DNA of 64,000 bases, from positions 3,286,501-3,350,500 of the forward strand of contig JAWUZG010000138.1 in the NCBI GenBank assembly GCA_036785705.1, in the 5' to 3' direction. Source of the DNA: Acanthornis magna. Its lineage: Eukaryota; Chordata; Aves; Passeriformes; Acanthizidae. A program made the translations under genes and the position numbers. The notes beneath the pieces were generated by a model. It saw only the letters and a list, made by a program, of their open reading frames with translations. It did not search any database and was not told the origin of the DNA. Positions 26,756 to 39,771 of the stretch are shown here, piece by piece; position 1 is the first letter of the stretch; the number at the start of each line of letters is the position of its first letter.

Positions 26756-29700
26756 CCTGTGCAGTGCTGGCTGAGGCAGGGAGCAGGAGCTTCCCCTGCT
26801 TCACCCCAAAGATGGCATTTTCTTTGGGAGCCCTGGAAGGGATGGGGGACTGAGGAGCAGCAGCCCCAGGGCTGTGTGGTGTTGTGTGCCACCCTCCTGG
26901 CTCAGAGCTGCAGGGACTTTGCACAAGTCCCTAAGGACATGGATTGCTTGCTTCTAGTGAGGCTTCATCAGCAATAAACCCTTGAAAACAGACTGTGGAG
27001 TTGCTGACACTCAGCTCATGTTTTTCATAATCCCAAAAGCCTGTTCTTTCAGGCATAACAGTCCCAAATAAACACCAGACAAACTGAAGCTCAGGGACTC
27101 TGCCTGGCTGCAAGAACTATTGCTTTCAGAATGGCTGGAGGTGAAGAGGATGGCCACGGGCATGGGATGCTCAGCTGGTCTAAGAGAGAGGGGACTGCAA
27201 GTTCCCACCCTGTGGTGGCACTTTGGGATACTCTCCATGGGCTCCAGCAATGCAGGGAATGGGGAACTGGCTGTGGTCTCCATCCCAGGGTGACTCTATT
27301 TCACCCGGGGGCACATGGGCACAGAGAAGAGACACAGCCCATAGCACCTGGCCCTCCATCCTGGTGTCATTTGTCCCCTCATCCATAACAATACCCGCCC
27401 CAGGAAACGGGGACAGAGGGGTTTTTCCCCAGCCTTAGAGGTCTTTAACTCAGCACCATCAACCTCCAACCTTACTCCTTGTGCAATTCTCTTTGCCTCT
27501 ATAAATGTGGGATGCAGTTGCCCTCAGAGGGCTCTTAGGCTCGGTTTCGAGCCTGCAGCCCACTCTGAGCTGCCCCTTGCCCGTGCAGCCAACACCAAAC
27601 CCTTCCTAAGGAGCCCAGGCAACGCTGCCGCCGGCCGTGAGCCCAGCGCATCCCTGTGCTCGGGCCGATTGTTGGGCCCAGCTCCTGCCGGATCGTTTTT
27701 AACCTTCCCCAAGTTTGGCTGCGGCAGAACTAAGGCTGCTCGGTGGGAAGCCGATTCCAAGCAGCGCTGCCTTGTATTTGCCTCTCCAGGTGGTAAGGGG
27801 CTGAAAAGCGCCTGTAATCCCCCGAATGAATCCCAGAGCACAGGAATAAAATCAGGCTCCATTGTGTTGTGTTCATCCCCTTTTAACACAGGCTGCTTCA
27901 GCCACCCAGGATAAAGCAGGTGAGGATCTCCCTGTGCCAGCACCCCAAAGGAAGAGGTGGGAAAGGTTCACCAGGCTCTGCAGAGCTGCTGCTGCTCCTG
28001 CCATCCTTTTTTTGCTGCATCAAGGAAAAGATTCTCCTGGCCCATCTCCTGCCGCAACTGGTGCTTTTCACAACATTTTTGGTAAAGTTCAGTCTGATTT
28101 TTTTCTGCAGCATTAGCAAGGTTCCTCATTTAACCAGAAAAGCTCCTTCTAGGTCACCATGTCTCTAAATGGGAGACACTTTGTAGGCTTCAGGTCATGG
28201 CCGTGGGCTCAGCTGACCCCTGAGACATCTCTGCAATCCCAAGGCCAGTGGTGACCTTTCTGAAACAGTTCACTCAGCAGGGACTGCAAAACCTTCTGTG
28301 TGCCAAGCATCACATGTATGTCTCATTTCTTCAGGTCAGCTTCATGTTTTCTGCAAAGACTTTAGGTGGGAAACTCTAGGTACTCCTTGGCTGGTTGGTT
28401 CAGTTTGTGGATCTGCTGCTCTGCCCCCTCCTGACCCCTGACGTGAGCGGAGAGATGGGATTGCTGCCCCGAGGCTGCACTGACACTGCTCACAGGGGGC
28501 TGAGCGTGCAGAGGCAAAGGCAGAGCCCCAGCCCCAGAACTGCATTTCGGCTGCCTCATGGAACGGTGGTGCTGAGTCTGGAGGGGGCCACGCACTGAAT
28601 CCAGTCCCTGCTGCATTCACCTGCTTTGCTTGTACAGAAACTCCTCAGGGGGACAGCCAGAAGAAGCTCTGTGTCCCCTCCTTGGGGTAATCCCAGCACT
28701 CAGCCACCCCAACTCATCCCACTGCGCTCCCAGTGCCGAGCAGCCAAGCCAGGGATGCTCCACATCTCCACGTCCAGCTCTTACTCATTCCCAGCAGCTT
28801 GAGATGGTGAAAGCCCTGATTCTGTAAAATTGGCTCAGTGCTGGAGCTCAAATCCTGCTCAAACTTCATCCAGAGCAGCTCTGGGAATGCTCCCACTGGG
28901 ATCCTGAGAGCTCCCGAGCTGGGAGGGACTGCGGCTGGGAGGGAGCTGAGGGCAGCTGCTGGACTCGGCCTTGGCTGGGACTGCCCCGTGCTGGACCCTG
29001 TGCTGGCAGCTCCGGGGCCAGCAGGGGCTGTGCCTGACGCCAGCCCAGCTCTCGACTCCAGCCACGGGGACTGCTCCGTGCTGCCCTTTGCACCTCTCCC
29101 CTTGCCTGCCTCCCCCACGGAGCAGCCGTGGCTTTGCCTCCCTGACCCAGAGCTGCTCAGGCCAAGAAGAACAAGAGCTCATGAGGAAGCAGCCGTGAGC
29201 TGGGCTCTGCTTGAGTGAAAACAACTGCCCTCTGCCAGTTCAAATACAGCTCCCCTCGCCTTACTTATATAACATGGGAACCTTCTTGCCACAAATTCCC
29301 TTTATTCCTGGCCCAACAAAGCATTGCAAGCCCTTATGTTTCTTGGCCACAGTGGCCGAGACCCTCGGAGCAAAGGTGGAGTCAGTGCTGGGTGCTCTTC
29401 TCTGGTCCCTGGCCGGGCTGAGGTGAAACCCTCCACGAGGGAAGGGCTGGATGTTTGCTGAGGGCAGGGGGAGCTGGCAGGGCGAGGGAATTTCTCCTGA
29501 CGGATCTCTGCCTTGTGTCACTGCAGAGCTGGATCCAAGCACAGAAATATCAGCACAGCTCAGGCACCTTGGCACCTCCTGGGCAGGGTCTGCCTTCCAT
29601 CCTGCACACCTTGGGTGGCCCCAGGCATGTCCCTGATCCAGCCTGGGAACCCTCCAGGTTCTTCCTTTCTCTGTCTGGACAGGAGTTTCCAACAGGATGG

Positions 29701-31020
29701 GGCAGGATAAGATTTCTACTTTAGGTTCTCACAACTCTTAAGCTGCTCCTGCATCCCAGGGAAGGTAGGTTTGGCTTGTCAGGAGAGAGGTGGAGACAGG
29801 TTTGGGATAAAGGTGGAATTTCCATTGCCAAACCCAGGCAGTCCTGGGGACAGGGAATGACAGATTCAGGGAGATCCACCTCTGTCCTGTCCGCCGGGGA
29901 GCGGTGCCTGCCGAGCCGATGGCCGGGCAGTCCCTTCATCAGCTATTATTTGGGAAGGTGTCTCGTTAGCCCAGGGCTTTCCAAGAACATCAGAGCCTTG
30001 GCAGGGCCAGGCTGCAGCCTGCGGTTAACAAAACAACGCGGTGCAGACAGGCTCTCTCAGAGGAGCCCTCCAGCAGCACTTGGGGTGTGCCACGGGATCT
30101 CTGTGAGCCCTGGGGTGCTCATCCCTCACCTTCTCCAGCCCTTCCAGAGGCTGAGAGCAGCTCACGTCCGTGGGACAGTCCATGAGATGCACATGGAGAG
30201 CAAACTCTGCCGCTCCTGCAGGGAGACAGCCTTTGCCTGGCTCCTGCAGGCACTTCTCCACCACAAACGAGCGCTGGAGCCAAGAGCAACCTCTGCAGCG
30301 TCCAACGCGTCTCCTCCGGCCGCCTGGCCCGTCCCAGGGGACAGCCCGGCTGGAAATGTCATCAGTCTGTGTCACCTCTGCCTGCCTGGAAGGATTCATC
30401 AGCGCGGGGAGCTGGCTTCTAACGAGCCCTTTCATGGTGCATTACCGGGAGCGCAAAAAAATGCACCACCACCCTCCCTCCCCCAAGAGAAACAGATTTT
30501 CCAATAAAATTTATAGAGCATGGAAAGGGCTTCTGGCGCTGGGGTTCAGAGGTGGCCGGCCCTGTGCGTGTGGAGGCACCACCCTCCTCCTCCTCCTCCT
30601 CACAGGATGAAAACAGAACAAACAAGCAGAGAAATTCCAGGAGCAGATAAGTGAAGTCACATCCTTCACTGGAATGACTGAGGTGCTGCTGGTGGTGGTA
30701 GGTGACCCTTGGATGGACAAACAGAGCCCTCTGAGGCTGCTGGGCTCTACAGGACAGGCCCACATCCATCACCATGTGCTCAGCTCCTCCAGGAGCCCCA
30801 GGGACACCCCTGCACATCAGGAACAGACTCAGAGGCTTTCCTTGCCTCGAAGTGGAATTTAGAAACCCCATCCCAAGCTGTGCCAGGACCGTGGGTGTGC
30901 AGGGATGCTCCTCATGGAGAGCTTGCACACGGTGCACTCAGAGGATGAGCAAATTGTGGCCATGGGGGAAGCCCACGGGCCTTAGCCTGTGCTTCAGTAA
31001 CCATGTGGGCTACCCTTGAG
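26756..31020. other. Unique intronic sequence
   Basis: No gene is seen. The stretch includes a CpG-richer patch near 27540-27760 and a (CCT)n run at about 30580-30601. Confidence 0.55.
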
Positions 31021-31390
31021 CCAGACACCCCAACTCCTACTCAGAGCCATAGAGGAGAAGTTGCCACCTCTGGGGTGCTCCACCTCACCCCAATTCCTAC
31101 TCAGAGCCATAGGGGAGAAGGTGTCACCTCTGGGGTTATCTACCTCACCCCAGTTCCTGTTCAGAGCCATAGAGGAGAAGTTGCCACCTCTGGAATACTC
31201 CACCTCACCCCAATTCCTGTTCAGAGCCACAGGGGAGAAGTTGCCACCTCTGGGGTGCTGCACCTCACCCCAACCCCTATTCAGAGCTACAGGGGAGAAG
31301 CCGCCACCTCTGGGTGCTGCAGCTCAGCCCAATTCCTACTCAGAGACACAGGGGAGAAGCTGCCACCTCTGGGGTGCTGCAGCTCCACCC
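31021..31390. repeat. Minisatellite, 60-bp unit, six copies
   Basis: Six copies carry the core TCAGAGCCATAGGGGAGAAG followed by a GCCACCTCTGGGGTGCT-like tail. The last copy is one base out of step. The unit is a multiple of 3, so 20-residue peptide repeats stay open on both strands. No start context, splice context or known domain supports translation. Confidence 0.95.
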
Positions 31391-33763
31391 TGGGCACATT
31401 CCCAGGGGGGCAGTGAGCTGCTGGCAGCATCCCCTGCTCTGTCTGAGACACTCAGTGTCCCCCTGCCAGCCCTGGGCCAGGGGCAGGAATGTCCCCTGTT
31501 GTGGCTCACTCGGTGAGGGGACAGGGATGCCCCTGTGCCAGGGCAGCCCCCGGGCACAGCAGGACCCTGGCAGTCAGCATCCCCTGGTGGGTGAGGGCTG
31601 GGGGACAGGGGCCGAAGCCTGCCGAAGGGGGAGCGGGGTTTCCGTGCCCAGCCAAGAGAACAAATTATTCTTGCACAGTCCACCCTTGCCTCCAGTCGCG
31701 AGTAATCCTTGCAACCATGACAGCCACTTCTCCTGGCCCCAGAGAATTGTATAAATCAGAGCAGAACAAAAGTCCTTTGCTGGGAGCTGGGCATGTGCGC
31801 TGCCTTTCAAAGGGGAGGCACATTTCTCTATAGATCTGCATTCCCCAGGGACTGCAACTCTGACAGCAGAGAGATTAAGCAAAACAACCCACTCAACCTT
31901 CCCTTCTCCAGCATCTCTCCATGGGTGGAACAAACCCATCTCAGGCAAACCACAGGGCAGGGCCATAATTCACACTTGTTACTTTGCTTCTTAGTTGTTT
32001 AATGGTCTATTTTTCCTCCTTTAAGTTTTCAAAGTTTTGAATAATAATTACATCGAATACAGCCTCCTTTGGCGTTGGGGCTGGAAAACTTGGAAATAAT
32101 GAGGCACAGCAAACCAAACATACCAATTATGAGAGTCCTGGGGGAACCTGGGGAGCTGCAGTGAGCTGGATGCAAACGTTCAGCACAGCCACTCCAGCTG
32201 CACTCCTCGCTGGAGTGGGGCACACAGACACAGCTCTCGCCCACACACCCCAGCGAAAAGCTTTACATCAACCCCACCACACTAGGCACAGCTTTAAAGC
32301 ATTCCTTTGTGTCACTGGCGGTGCCACAGGTTGTAGTGCCCCTCGGGAAGTGCTGGTGGTGGTGTTTGTCACTCCCAGCACTGGGACAGGTGACAGAGAG
32401 AGCCCCACAAGCTTCCCGTGCTCTCCCAGCCCGGGGGGTGTTTGCTGGGAGTTCTTCTAAGCCATCAGGGCAGCCAGCTCATTTCTTCCCCACTTGGAAT
32501 TGCACCGGGGGGACCTGGCTCAGCCCCACTGACCGAGGGGTTGAAAATCAGAGTCTTGGGGAGTTTAAACCCCTCTGCTCCTCGGGGCTGTCTGGGGAAG
32601 GGCTGTTTTCCTGTGAACTCCCAATTACACTGCGGTTTGCATGGATAAATTTTGACCTCTGTCTCGTGCCTGATTCAAGGCTTGGACACTGGGGAGGGGT
32701 GGGACCGTGCCCTCTGTCACCTCCTGCTCTCTCCAAGGCTGGCAGGAGCAGATTTTGGTGCTCTCTGTTCCTTCCAGCCCTGCCCTCCCTCCCATCTCCT
32801 GCAGAAGCCTGTCCTGGCCCTGGGGCCCAGTCCCACCCTGCTGACATCGCTGCAGAGGGAGGAATGTTCCTGAGGTGGCAGCTCCCTGCAGAGGGGACAT
32901 GGCACGGTGGGCAAGGGACACTAAGAATGTCCCCTGAGCCACCTGGGAGCCAGCCAGCCCCTCCATCAGCTTCCAGGGACAGCAGGATCAGGGACAGCAG
33001 CTGCCCTGGAGACTTCGGATGAACCCAACTCAAACCTGGCCTGGAAATGTCTTTGGAGGAAGAGGAAGCATTAAAGAGCAAAGAATGAAAAACAACCACA
33101 TGTGAATATCATTAGTCAGACGAAGAAGTGCCATCCCCAAATCCATGCCAGGAAACCTCTTCCTGTGATGTTCCTCTGAAGAAGGAATAACAGGGAATTG
33201 TGCAACTGCTGGGGATGTCCGAGCACAGAGCCTGAGCCGGGGAGCTGAGCTGGGGCTTTTGCCAGCCTTGCCTGGGTGTCAAACCTAGAGCTGATCCCAC
33301 AGTGTGAGCCTCAGACAGAAATCATAGAGTGGTTGGAGGCTGTGGGAGGAAGAATTTTCATTTTTCCAAGGAAACACATCAAAATGTAGTAGAAACATTT
33401 TTGGGTGTATTTCAGATTTAAATGATTTCATTCGGGGTTTGGAAAGCCAAGCCAAAAGTTTGGGTTTCAAACAAAAAAAAAAGGGAAATATTCCTGTCCT
33501 GTTTTGAATTGCCTTCCATCAGATAATCAAAAACTTCATGGAAAGGGAAGAGTTTCCTCCAAACATTCCCATCCAATCTGAGACAGTAAATTCAAAGGAG
33601 TTGGATGTTTTTAAACAGTTCCTTTATTAGCAGCAATGTAACTTCCTTCCCTACAGGACACAACCTCCCTGCTCTGCCTGCTGTCACTGCTGACTCCTGG
33701 GTTCATTTTAGGGAGCCTGCTCTGCAGCTGAGCTCTGTCTGGATGGTTTTGAGGGGCTGAGCT

Positions 33764-33870
33764 CTCCCTCTCCCTCTCCCTTTCCCTTTCCCTTTCCCTT
33801 TCCCTTTCCCTTTCCCTTTCCCTTTCCCTTTCCCTTTCCCTTTCCCTTTCCCTTTCCCTTTCCCTTTCCC
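33764..33870. repeat. Hexanucleotide microsatellite (CCCTTT)n
   Basis: Fifteen TTTCCC units occupy 33781-33870, preceded by about three CTCCCT units. The minus strand, which is the NTN1 sense strand, reads (GGGAAA)n with runs of three G separated by three A. Confidence 0.98.
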
Positions 33871-34076
33871 TGCCTGCCCTGCCCATGGCTCCAGAATCGC
33901 TGGGATGGGAACATCCAAGCTGGCATTTCCCTGGCAGTTCTTTGTTCCCCTCCCCGTGGCTGCTTCCACAGGCAGAGGAGCCTGGCTCAGAGTCAGGATC
34001 CCCCCAAAATCTGGGTACACACACAAAGAGTAAAACCCTCCCTGCCCCACAGTGTCCCCAGCCTGCAAAATGAGAC

Positions 34077-34125
34077 GAAATATTATTTACCCTCTTTAAA
34101 TATTATTTACGAAATATTATATCTC
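34077..34125. repeat. Short AT-rich direct repeat
   Basis: AAATATTATTTAC occurs at about 34078 and 34098, followed by a partial third copy GAAATATTATAT. Confidence 0.7.
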
Positions 34126-35596
34126 CCCTATTATTCATGCAAGCTCTGCATGAAAAATGCTAAAATGAGGATAAATATCTGTTTTCCTTTCCCCCCTCTG
34201 TTTAATGTAGGGAAGGTAACACTCCTGAGCCCTGGGGATCGTCTTTATTTTCTCTTTTCTGATATTTACTAAAGACTTAAAGATGGGAAGAAGCAGAAGC
34301 CTCTGGAGTGCATGGGCTGAGCTGAAAAGGTCCCGGATCCCCAGCGGGATAGGAAGGCTTCCAACAGGAGGCACAAGCTGCTCAGCTTTGTTTCCCAATT
34401 CAAACATGGGCCCAGGCACAAAAGGAGGGGAATAATATCGCTCTCCCAGGGGCGAGCCCACGCCTCACTGCTGCCCACAAGCATCAAAATTCCCAAAATA
34501 AAAGGATGCCAGCAAGAAAAATGATTTGGGATTAAGGGTTCCCGTGTCCCACCTGCTGGCTTGGGGTATTCTTGTGCTGAATAAACCTTCGGCTCTCCCA
34601 GACCTCGGGCACCCTGCGGCACAGCCCATCCCTTTCCGGGCCACCATTGACAAATTGTGGGATCAAAACGCCTCAGGAAACATTCCTGGGGAGCTGATCA
34701 TGAGCATTAAAAGGCAACTTGTCAATGACTCCGTGACAGCACAAACGCCGGGGCTGTAGGGCAGGGACAGCTCAGGTTTTCCTGCGAGGCAGGGCTTGGA
34801 GGGAACGGGCAGCACAATGAATGTTAATGCCTGGGCTGGCCAGGGCTGGGCAGCTCAATGCCACCCCAGGAATTCCCTGTAATCTGCCATTATATCCCTC
34901 CTTTGACACGGCTTTCCTCTGCTTAACAGCCCTCTCTGGGCTTTGCTCCCGAGGAACAAGGCTGAGCCGCCGGCCCCTTCCCAGTCCCGTCCCAATCCCA
35001 AGGTGTGTGGACAATGCGCAATTTTCTCCTAGCAGCACAAACACAAAGGGGGAGTCAAGCTCCCCTTACATGTCAATAGAGCATCTGAGCCCCCCCTTTC
35101 CCCCACAGTCACTCCTTGAGGCCACAAAACCTCTGTCATCCTCTCCACCCAAGTGTGAGGAGCTCCATGGCTTGCCCAGTGCTGGAGGAATTTGCTTGGA
35201 TCAGGATCCCACTGGCTTCGTTCATCCACTCCTGCACGAAGTCCCCCATGTCCCCACAGAGCCTCCTGCCCCACCAGTCCCGTGTCCCCCTCTGAGTGCT
35301 GTAGGGGATGTGGCTCCAAGGCTCAGGAAGGAGCCCCTACTCCCCAGACAGAGATTCCTCCTGCCCCATTTCCTGCCCAGCTCTGCCTTTGCTGAGCACG
35401 TTCAGGGGCCGTGGGACCCTCCCAGCCACAGCCTGGCTGCAGGGGCAGGACAGGCAGCTTCTCCCAAGCCATCAGCACAGTCACTGGAGGAGCTTCAGCA
35501 CCTGCACTGGCCAGGCTGGAGGAGCCCCATCACCTGCCTTGTGTGGCTGGGGGAATGTCCCCAGCTGTGCTGGATTGGGCTGCAGGAGCATCACAG

Positions 35597-36000
35597 CCTG
35601 CCTTGGTAGGGCTGGAGAGCATCACAGCCTGCCTTGGTAGGGCTGGAGAGCACCACAGCCTGCCTTGGTAGGGCTGGAGAGCACCACAGCCTGCCTTGGT
35701 AGGGCTGGAGAGCATCACAGCCTGCCTTGGTAGGGCTGGAGAGCACCGCAGCCTGCCTTGGTAGGGCTGGAGAGCATCACAGCCTGCCTTGGTAGGGCTG
35801 GAGAGCACCGCAGCCTGCCTTGGTAGGGCTGGAGAGCATCACAGCCTGCCTTGGTAGGGCTGGAGAGCACCGCAGCCTGCCTTGGTAGGGCTGGAGAGCA
35901 TCACAGCCTGCCTTGGTAGGGCTGGAGAGCACCGCAGCCTGCCTTGGTAGGGCTGGAGAGCATCACAGCCTGCCTTGGTAGGGCTGGAGAGCATCACAAC
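35597..36000. repeat. Minisatellite, 31-bp unit, 13 copies, with dimeric higher-order structure
   Basis: The unit starts CCTGCCTTGGTAGGGCTGGA and ends GAGCATCACAG or GAGCACCGCAG. Copies 4-12 alternate strictly between the ATCACAG and ACCGCAG endings, so the recent amplification unit was a 62-bp dimer. Diverged flanking copies run from about 35510 and to about 36100. Confidence 0.97.
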
Positions 36001-36741
36001 CCACCCTGGTCAGGCTGCAGGAGGTTCCTGGCTGGGCAGGAGGAGCCCCCACCAGCCCTGGCTGGGCTGGAGAAGCATCCCTGCCCTCCTTGGCCAGCCC
36101 CAGAACACACTGGCAGGCTCTGAGTGAAGGTCCTGGCCAGCCTTGCTGAGCCAGAAGGTCTTTGGGGCTCAAGAGGCACCACGGCAGCACTGAGTGAAAG
36201 CTGGGAGTGAAGCTGGAGAGAGCTGAGCTCCAACTACAGCTTCCCTGGAAAATAAACCATTGTGGCTGGGAAGCCTCCTGGGCCACCTGGAGCCACCTGC
36301 AGAGCTGTGCCCTTTGCAGCTGGTGCAGCAGGAGCTGCCTGGACTGGCACTGCCCTGCAAGGATCCCAGCACTGGCATTTCCCCTCGGATCTCTGCCCTG
36401 CTCCCACTGGGAGCTGTGGGATGCTTCCATTAAGTCCAGAGAAGGAGCTGCCACCAGCTCTTCCATCAGCTTTATCCAACAGGAAACGAGCCCTGTGAAT
36501 CCCATAAATAAATAACGGCGTTTTCATCCGATTATGGATCCAAGCTGAGGATTTGTAAGTCATTAAGAGCCACTGAGCTGTACCCTTTCTTTGCCCAGGG
36601 CACGGTGTGGGTGCCCAGCACCTCATGACAAAGAACTGCACCGATCCCTCAAATTTACCTGGGGAGGTGCCAGCTCTCCACGGGCGTGACCCCATGATGA
36701 GACCACACAGAGGGAGCCCAGATTGGTCCTTTCAGAGATCA

Positions 36742-36881
36742 GGGAAGGGAAGGGAAGGGAAGGGAAGGGAAGGGAAGGGAAGGGAAGGGAAGGGAAGGGA
36801 AGGGAAGGGAAGGGAAGGGAAGGGAAGGGAAGGGAAGGGAAGGGAAGGGAAGGGAAGGGAAGGGAAGGGAAGGGAAGGGAA
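36742..36881. repeat. Pentanucleotide microsatellite (GGGAA)n, 28 copies
   Basis: The array is 140 bp of uninterrupted GGGAA on the plus strand. It gives KGREG-type and LPFPS-type periodic frames that are not genes. Confidence 0.98.
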
Positions 36882-38899
36882 TGAAGGAAGGTTGCTCCTG
36901 GCCTCTTCCCAGTGTCTGGGGCACAGCTGGAGCTGACAGAAGCACTGACAGACCCTGCACTGATGGGTGTTTTCAACCAGGCTGGACTTGGCTTCCCTTG
37001 GAATAAAATGGCTGTGGAGCTCACCTGCACAGGTAAAGGTGGGAGACACCAGAGCCATGTCCTCCTGGGACAGACTGACAGGCAGAGGTGACAATGGAGT
37101 GGCCTCCTCACACCCCACTTCCCACTGACTCCAGCAGAAATGTTCATCATTTGTCACAAATTGAATCAATCAAACCAATCTCCCCAAACACAACCCAAAA
37201 TCCAGCCCAGCCAGCAGAGGGAAAGCCCCCAGACGGGACTCACACAGGGAACAGGTACCGAGCAGGGGCTGGAGGGAGCAGAACTCACTGGGATGTGTCA
37301 GACACCACTGGAGCTCCCTGACCACACCACAGAGTGTCCCTGCTTTGGCTGTTGAGAGTTTTGGCTTTCACCTTTTGATGGGAGCCCCACGTGCCCTATG
37401 CTTTGTCCAGTACTCAGAATGCAGAATTTTTCTTACTTCAGAGATATTTGTTCCTCCTGCAGCTATCTCAGGGTGTGTGTTTGAGCTCCAGCCCTGTCTG
37501 GAGCACAAAGGGACTGCTCTTCCTGCAGAAACTCCTGAACCAATCCTGCCCAAGTCCAGCAGCAGAGGTTGTGCCGCACTGGCCTCACCCTGCTGAGCCT
37601 GACCCTTTCTGTCTGCTGAGGCTTTTGCACAGATCACAGGCTGAGAGCACCAAAGGGGACTCTGGGGATGAATTAAAAGCCAGAGTCCACACCTCAACAT
37701 CTACAGCAACCCCACAGGGTCTGATGGAGCAAAAGGATCAGAAAAATACCTCACCTGCCTCAGTTTAAGGACTTGGGATGAAGGAGGAGCAGCCTCAACA
37801 CCACAGGCACTTTAGTCGTGTTTGCCAAGACTTCCCCGGTCATCCCTTCCCAGGGAAAGGGCAGGATCTGCCACTGTCCTTTGAAGAGGGACATCAAAAG
37901 GCATTGCCAAAGAGGACAATGTGGGGACATTGCAGTCACAATAACCATTGCATCACCCATCAATTACTCGTCAAAGCCCAGCTGAAACCCAGCTTTCAGT
38001 ACCAGCCGGTGATGAAGTGACAATCTCACCACATCTGGGAGAAAGGTCTGTCCCACACTGATCTCAGCGAGAGCCGGGAGCCTCCAGGAATTTTGCTTAA
38101 TCTTTTCTATGAGGCTCTGAGTTTACAAGACTTCCAGTCTGGGTGTCTGGCCAGAAAGGGAAACCCTGGCATCGTCTGGGCCCTCGTGTCCTGTGGTGCT
38201 GTGACAATGTCCACAGCATCTCCCTGGCCTGGTAATCCCGATGCCCAACAGGGTGTTGAATTTGGAATTGTCTCCGAGGTTTCAGTTCTCTGTCTGGCAT
38301 TGCTCCCTCCTGCAGGGCTGGGAACTGCTGTGAATTTTATTTTGTTTTGAAAGAGGGGAGCTCTTGCCTCCTGCTTCCTTCAGCCTCCAGCTGCTCTGCT
38401 CGTGGCTCTCAGCCCATGAGTTCTGTGGGACTGTGGGACCAACCCCAGCATCTGCTGGGGGCTGCTCGTGCCTGGTCAGTGCAACCCCAAATCCAGCCTG
38501 GAAAGGAGAGCCCCCGAGCAGAGCAGGGAGAGGGGCAGGATGGCCTCTCACAGAACTCACTGTTCCTGCTCTCCAGGGCTTCTCCTCTCGCAGGGCGCCT
38601 GCACTGGAGGTTCTGCACTTCATCTTGTGCATGAAGCTGATGCTAGGCAGGAGGCTTGGCTCAGCCTGAGCCTGACCCAGAGCCATAAATCTGCCCTGCT
38701 CCCCCTGCTCCCGCCCCCAGGGAGCTGCTGTCACTGCCCATGTGGAGCTGGAAAACCAACCGTGACATCTCCCAGGTGCAGATGTGTTTGTCTCCCTCCC
38801 TGCCCCACCGCCTTGGTCTCTCCCTTTCTGAAGGGGCAGGGATGGAGCAGCCTCTCCTGCTGGGTGGAAACACTGAGACTGTGGCTGGGCTGGGGAAGA

Positions 38900-39130
38900 G
38901 GGACAGCTCTGAGAGCCGAGGGACACAGCAAGGGACACGGCAAGGGACAGCTCTGAGAGCCGAGGGACACAGCAAGGGACAGCTCTGAGAGCCAAGGGAC
39001 ACGGCAAGGGACAGCTCTGAGAACCAAGGGATACGGCAAGGGACAGCTTTAGGAGCTGAGGGACACGGCAAGGGACAGCTCTGAGAGCCGAGGGACACGG
39101 CAAGGGACAGCTCTGAGAGCCGAGGGACAG
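38900..39130. repeat. Minisatellite, 32-bp unit, about seven copies
   Basis: The unit is GGGACAGCTCTGAGAGCCGA plus GGGACACGGCAA. One copy carries an extra AGGGACACGGCA insertion, and several units have point changes. It generates the cysteine- and proline-rich 32-residue periodic frame on the minus strand. Confidence 0.95.
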
Positions 39131-39701
39131 AGAGCCACCCCGGCACCCCCAGGCTGAGGAGCAGGGCTCGGGGGCTTGCCTTGCCCCAGGAGCACCCTGG
39201 GGGAAAGGAGCTTCCCCCACCCCAGCACTGAGGCTGGGGAAGGGCTCTGGGTGTGTCCTGGCTGCAGGAGGAGCTTTGTGGAGCAAAGAAATGTGTTCTG
39301 AGAGGAGAATGGTGGGGAGGAGGCGGGACAACGAGGAAACACGGTCTGAGGGGAGAAACTAAAATGGGCTCTGGTAGTCCTGCCCTTCCTGCAGGCACAC
39401 CCAGTAACCCATGGGCTCCATCCTAAGAGTGACAACAGGATGGGGCCACAGCCCAGATGGAGTCCAGAGGCCCTTACAGCCTTCTAACCCTTACAAATGG
39501 GGAGACAAATGCAGCACAGCTGAGAATCAAATTTCTGGACTCCAAATGGTCCCACCCACCTCTAAGCCCTTATCCCATTCCAGTTAATCCATATAAATAA
39601 CTTGAAAATGTCCTGGATGTGTGATCCATAGAAGTGAAAGCCATTAAGCTACTCTTACTACTTACATGTTACTAAAATGAACTGCAGGGATCCTGTCTTT
39701 G

Positions 39702-39771
39702 GTTCAGAAACCCCTAAATGACAGAGAAACCCCTGAATTACAGAGAAACCCCTGAATTACAGAGAAACCCC
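39702..39771. repeat. Short tandem repeat, 19-bp unit, 3.7 copies
   Basis: The unit ACAGAGAAACCCCTGAATT is repeated from 39721, with a diverged first copy at 39702 and a partial last copy. Confidence 0.92.

Noticed and set aside
31003..31516. 20-residue periodic frames on both strands
   Set aside because: A 60-bp unit keeps frames open by arithmetic. No expression, splice or domain evidence favours any of them.
33310..33350. Possible CR1-like start (AATCATAGAGTGGTTGGAGG)
   Set aside because: The resemblance covers about 20 bases and fades; it is too short to call an element without a library search.
38282..39331. 349-codon minus-strand frame with Cys/Pro-rich repeats
   Set aside because: It is produced by the 32-bp minisatellite plus chance flanks. 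There is no start context or conserved domain.
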